Below are positions 59,442-64,000 of a DNA stretch of 64,000 bases, one piece after another. The notes under the pieces were generated by a model. It was not told where the DNA came from. It ran no database searches and saw only the letters and a program-made list of their open reading frames with translations. A program made the position numbers and the translations under genes. The stretch covers positions 34,051,351 through 34,115,350 of the forward strand of contig NC_077230.1 in the NCBI RefSeq assembly GCF_027887165.1, read 5' to 3'. Positions within the stretch are counted from its first letter, which is position 1. Each line of letters opens with the position of its first letter. The DNA comes from Monodelphis domestica. Taxonomy: Eukaryota; Chordata; Mammalia; Didelphimorphia; Didelphidae.

Positions 59442-60199
59442 TTATAGTTATTTTTCCTTTTCAACTTTTCATTGCCACTGCCACCAGCTTTAAGGAATCT
59501 GTCTCAAGTACTCTTTATTAGTTCATAATCCCAGAGAACTCAATAGGCTTTAGTCAAGCCCTCATGATGCTCTCTTACTTTTGTTTCAGAATCTATTTAA
59601 ACAAAAGAAATGCATATAAAAATCTGTACATATTATAGATTTCCTGTAAGGATACATATTGTTCATGAGATCTCCTTATTACCTTACTTTTTTTGTCATA
59701 ATCCTCTCCAAATCATATTTTAAGAGCTACAAAGTATAGTTTTATATTCATCACTCTCTTATAGAATTTAGTTTAAATTTCTATCAAAGTATTTTAAATA
59801 TCAAAGAAAATAAATTCATAAAACTTCCCCCTTAAAATTTCAGTTCATTCTCTCATAAAGGTATAAAAGCTCAGTGGAATAAGGATACCTCTTTAGGATT
59901 CATACATAGGCACAGGCAGCACTTATGCTTTGGGACATGGGTGAACAGAACACGTTGGAGGGCAATGAAATTAGAGCTAAGAGATATCCCAAAACTATCC
60001 TCATTAAGGACATTGTAACATGTAAGGCATCCATTGATGTTAAGTGAGCAGCCTAGATGTAATCATAAAACTGACTGGACAGGACCGTTCCTCCTGATAG
60101 GGAATATTTTAATATGGATACTTGCACACACATATGTATTTCCATTTAAGTGTGTATACACATATATACAATAATCTATACTAAAAAATAAGCATCATA

Positions 60200-61960
60200 T
60201 GAAACTGAGAAACACTAGCAGCTATCCCAATAAATATAAGAGTAACGAAAAAATACCAACTCTCCCCAATACTATTTGAAATTTTTCTGGAAATACAATA
60301 GTAATAGGAAAGACAAATCTAGGACCTAAAGAGAGGAAAACAGGAGTATACCTAGTTATTCTTATTTGCTTATAACTGACAGATGTCTTAGACAATCCTA
60401 AAAAATCAGGAGATATTGTAACTGAGATGAGAATTTATAGCAAATTTACATTCTACAAAGTAAACCCTCAAAAATCAATACTATTTCTATATAATAGCCA
60501 CAAAGATTCAATTGGTAGTAATAGAGATAAAAATCACATTGTAAATAACTATAAATAGCTGCAAATAACATGTTAGGATCAAACTACTGAAATATACAAA
60601 CTAATTATATAAACAACATTATAAAGTGATCCTTGAGGAAGAAAAGAAAACTATAAATAGCTGGAGGGAATATTCATTATTCATGACTGGTGATCATAAT
60701 TTAGGGCAAGTGTCAGTGCTACTCTACTTAACCAATTTCTAGTGCTATGGCAATCAGATTTTTAAAGGTTACATTCTGAAATTCAATAGAATTATAACAA
60801 CTCAATTAAAAAAATATATATAAAGGGAAATAATGAATGAAGACTGGGAAATATAAAGTCTGTAAATTAAATACTGAGTCCAGACTTCATACTGTTATAA
60901 GGAAGCAATCACCAAAGCCATACTCTAATGATTAAAAAATTGAAAATTAAATTTTGTATATATAGTCAGTGAAGGGTGGTTTAGCATAAATGTTTGTTGT
61001 ATTGTGACAAAGGCTTTTTTCTATATCAAAAAATTATGTGGTTTAGGTTGTTTTTCTTTTCTATATGATTGTCTTTACTCTTTTCCTTATGTTAAACTAT
61101 CTTTTGTATTCCCCGCATAAATCTAATTTTTTTAATCACAGATTGGTTTTTGGCTCAATCACTGTATTTTGTTGACAGAATTTTACTAAAAATTGTTAAA
61201 TTAAGTTTTATTAAAAGTCTGGACTTCTGTAATTTTTCCTTCCCTTGTTTAGGTGTTAGGATTATAATTATTCAGTGAAATTTAATAGTGCTTTCTCAAT
61301 GTTTTGAAAATATTTCATGTGTATAGTAATACTATAATTATTCTTTGAAAGTTTGACTCAATTCAGGACTAGGAATTTTTCACCAATATCCCCTGAATTC
61401 CCACTTTGGCATGGCATTTCATTTATACTTTGATTTCTTTCTCTCATTTGGATTATTAAAGAACTTTATATGGGATTCTGTTAGTTTGGATATTTAACAT
61501 GCTCGAAGATTTTTCTCTATTTTGTATTTTCAGTTTTATCATCATAAAATCATATAAAGTTGGAAATTATTTGATTCCAGTTTTGTGTTTTATTATATTT
61601 TCTAGATTCTTAATTGGATTTTCTTCCATCTTTCTAATCATGTTGATGATTTGTCAAATTTGTTCATCTTTTTCAAAAAATCAACTTGTAGTTTTATGCA
61701 TTATTTTCATCATTTGCAAAGTGGATTTTTTACTTAGTTTTCTCTAATTTTTCATAGTTCATTTTTCTATATTTTCTATTTATTAGCTGTGTTTCAGATA
61801 TTTTAGTATATTATTTCATCCTTATAATTTCCAATTGCATTTCCTGTTTTACCTAAAAGTTTATCAATTAAAAAGTCATGTTGGTTTTCCAAGTTATGTC
61901 TCTTAAAATTGTTTTATGGTATTTCAAATTTTTTAAATTGTCTTTTCTTTTTCCGATAAA
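60200..61960. mobile_element. Rearranged L1 ORF2 pieces (+ then -), right copy
   Basis: Counterpart of 7880-9640, with the orientation switch near 60955. The rearrangement predates the tandem duplication. Confidence 0.75.
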
Positions 61961-62009
61961 ATTTGGGAAATGAATAATAAACTCTTTTATGAATTTATAT
62001 TGTCAATCA

Positions 62010-62365
62010 AATTTCTATATCGGCCATGTTGAAAAAAAAAAGAATGTCTTATTCTGTACTCTTGAGTCTTTGATTTATCAGGAGACAAATAGTATGCTTT
62101 TTCATTAAGTAAGCGTCTTGCATCATGGTTGGTCATTACACTGAATAGAATTCCTAATTTGTTCAATGTTTTTGTTATTACCATATTGTTCTCCTTGGCT
62201 CTGTTTACTTGTCTCTCCTTCACACTTTACAAGTCTTCCCATTATTTTCTCAAACCTTCTTCCATTATTTATTGAAATACAATAACATTCTATCATATTT
62301 CCATCACATAACTTTCAGCCATTCCCCAATTTGTGGGCTTGCCTTCAAATTTCTACCCCTAGCCA
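62010..62365 (-). mobile_element. L1 3'-end fragment, - strand, right copy
   Basis: Counterpart of 9690-10045. Confidence 0.68.
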
Positions 62366-62556
62366 CATTAAAAAGGTATATAATATATTTTAAAATATGT
62401 ATGCAAATACATATATGTGATATATAATATCTTTATGTATATGACTATCACTCCCTTCCTCTGGCCTCCCTCTAATTACCCCATTTTCCCACAGTAAGGC
62501 CAGCTACATCTCTCACTATGAGTTCTAAGGGGGTAGTATCCTTTTTTATACTTTTT

Positions 62557-62710
62557 AAAATTTTACCTTATGTCTTAGTACCAATACTAAGTAAAAAGTT
62601 CCAAGGCAGAGGAACAGTAAGGGCTAGGCAAAGTTGCCAAATTTGAATGCAGGACCTGTCTGTAGGTCTGGCTCTCTAACCATTGAAAAACCCAGCTGTC
62701 CTGGTATGAT
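62557..62710 (-). mobile_element. tRNA-derived SINE, - strand, right copy
   Basis: Counterpart of 10220-10380. Confidence 0.7.
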
Positions 62711-62977
62711 CCCTTAATAATGAAGTCTTCAGCCATCATATCAGTGTGTTATGTTTACTCTATTAGGTGATTAGGAGCTGGTCACTTTAACACTATGAAC
62801 ATCAATTAGACTTTGGTAAGAGATATTTGCTTCAACAATATAGTAAGAAAAGAATTCCAAATATTACCCCAACACCTTTTCTCCTATTTCAACACAATCA
62901 CAGGCAAGGATGAGATCATACTTAACTTGGATTTGATCCACAAAATTTATTTACAAATCTCTCACTGAACAATGGAA

Positions 62978-62979
<2 letters not shown>

Positions 62980-63073
<94 letters not shown>
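62980..63073. repeat. Long (CT)n microsatellite
   Basis: About 46 CT units with one G interruption. The left copy has about nine units plus a T run. Confidence 0.97.
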
Positions 63074-64000
63074 TTTTGCTTTTAAGCATAGCCCAGCCTG
63101 GACCCCAGGCCCCAGATTTCCTGTAAGTGGCTAGAGATTCTGAACTTTTAAAATGCACAAGGCCTGGCCATCTGCATTCTCTTTCACCTAAAAGAAGACA
63201 AAAAAGACACAAAATGACAAAAGTCACAGCATGGCATGTACTCCCAACTTTAGCTCAAATCCAGGTAAGACATGATCTGAGAGCCCTATGGCAACTGGCC
63301 ATCCTCACACACTCTACAGGAAGGGAAGGGCCTTGACCATGTTTCCCATTGGATACTTTTGAGTATACCCCAGTTCTACAGCCCATCAAAAAGGCTCCTC
63401 TTCACCACATTGTCAGAGGACCCAAAACAAATACCTTGCAAATACTCCACAGCCTGCAGGGAGATCAACCTATGCCAGTTCATAGATGGGTCTGTTTGGT
63501 TGGCTTTCCATTATGATCACAATAAATGTTTCTGAAATAAGAAAAGTACCCCAAATGCCTAAGATTAACCACTATTTCATGATGGAAAATCCTTCATCAA
63601 AAGATTGAAACTACAGTTCTCAAAAGAAAAATTGTAAGTTATCATCAACTTTATTAAACATGATTGCAAGTCATTAATAAAATTGCATGCAATAACAGAA
63701 TGGGGGCTCTACCTCAGGAGGTAGCATTATAAAAGGTCAGAACTGCCAATTTTGGAGAGGATATATAAAAATTAGCACAATGAGTTGTTCTACCTTTGAC
63801 ATGGCATATCCATTTGGGAAAACAATTTGGAATTATAATTTTGAAAAAGTGACTTAAAATGTCTATCCCCTTTGAATATTTTACTCTCAAGCATACATTC
63901 CCAAGAAACAAAAAAACTAAAAAGTTCCCCCTGACATCTAAATATTCATTATACCCTTTATGTTGTTGGAGGCAATTAGGGGAAGAAGTGGTTAGCATGC

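Larger units (their letters stand above)
51698..64000 (+). repeat. Right copy of the recent tandem segmental duplication
   Basis: Same orientation as 1-11617 and about 98% identical outside length-variable repeats. It contains exons 8-11 of copy C and the 3' flanking L1, SINE and simple-repeat landscape in the same order. It keeps 1544 bp (53993-55536) missing from the left copy, has a shorter post-stop minisatellite and a much longer CT microsatellite. Private substitutions and indels throughout argue against simple re-use of the same reads, but two assembled haplotypes cannot be excluded. Confidence 0.97.

Noticed and set aside
62922-63227. 101-codon - strand frame with a long Arg-Glu run
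   Set aside because: Translation of the CT microsatellite; the left copy has a Lys run instead.

Overview
The window looks like marsupial (metatherian) nuclear DNA. It is AT-rich, dense in L1 LINE fragments on both strands with the marsupial L1 ORF2 3' end and 3' UTR, and carries tRNA-derived marsupial SINEs, a MAR1-type SINE, old MIR/L2 relics, LTRs and hAT-like elements. There are no bacterial-style operons. All coding sequence lies in short exons on the + strand.

One gene family accounts for all the coding sequence I can support: a reduced, divergent relative of neurabin-1 (PPP1R9A), with a PDZ domain near the N terminus, a short linker with coiled-coil tendency, and a C-terminal SAM domain. 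Copy C (33.2-58.7 kb) is complete as far as can be read. It has eleven exons with GT-AG borders and matching phases, 1263 nt from an ATG at 33275 to a TAG at 58714-58716 (420 codons plus stop). Copy A (before base 1 to 5484) is the 3' end of a near-identical copy, with four exons matching C exons 8-11. Copy B (16.0-27.4 kb) is an older, diverged partial copy with exons 6-11 only, one in-frame stop in exon 7 and a shifted acceptor in the SAM exon.

Layout: 1-11617 and 51698-64000 are the two ends of a recent tandem duplication with a period of about 52 kb and roughly 1.5-2% divergence by eye. Both copies run off the window. 11.6-16.0 kb is retroelement-rich spacer. 16.0-28.3 kb is the old B block. 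28.3-33.2 kb is the 5' flank of copy C, with a candidate promoter near 30.7 kb and a 1.5 kb almost pure A/T block. 33.2-51.8 kb holds C exons 1-7 with large repeat-filled introns. 51.7-58.7 kb holds C exons 8-11, and the rest is the duplicated 3' flank.

Inferred history: an ancestral PDZ-SAM gene was partially duplicated to give B; L1s entered the A/C lineage; a minisatellite grew just after the stop codon of the A/C ancestor; then a ~52 kb unit holding B plus a whole gene was duplicated in tandem. Family assignment rests on recognition of PDZ and SAM sequence and on exon-phase consistency. No database search or transcript evidence was available.
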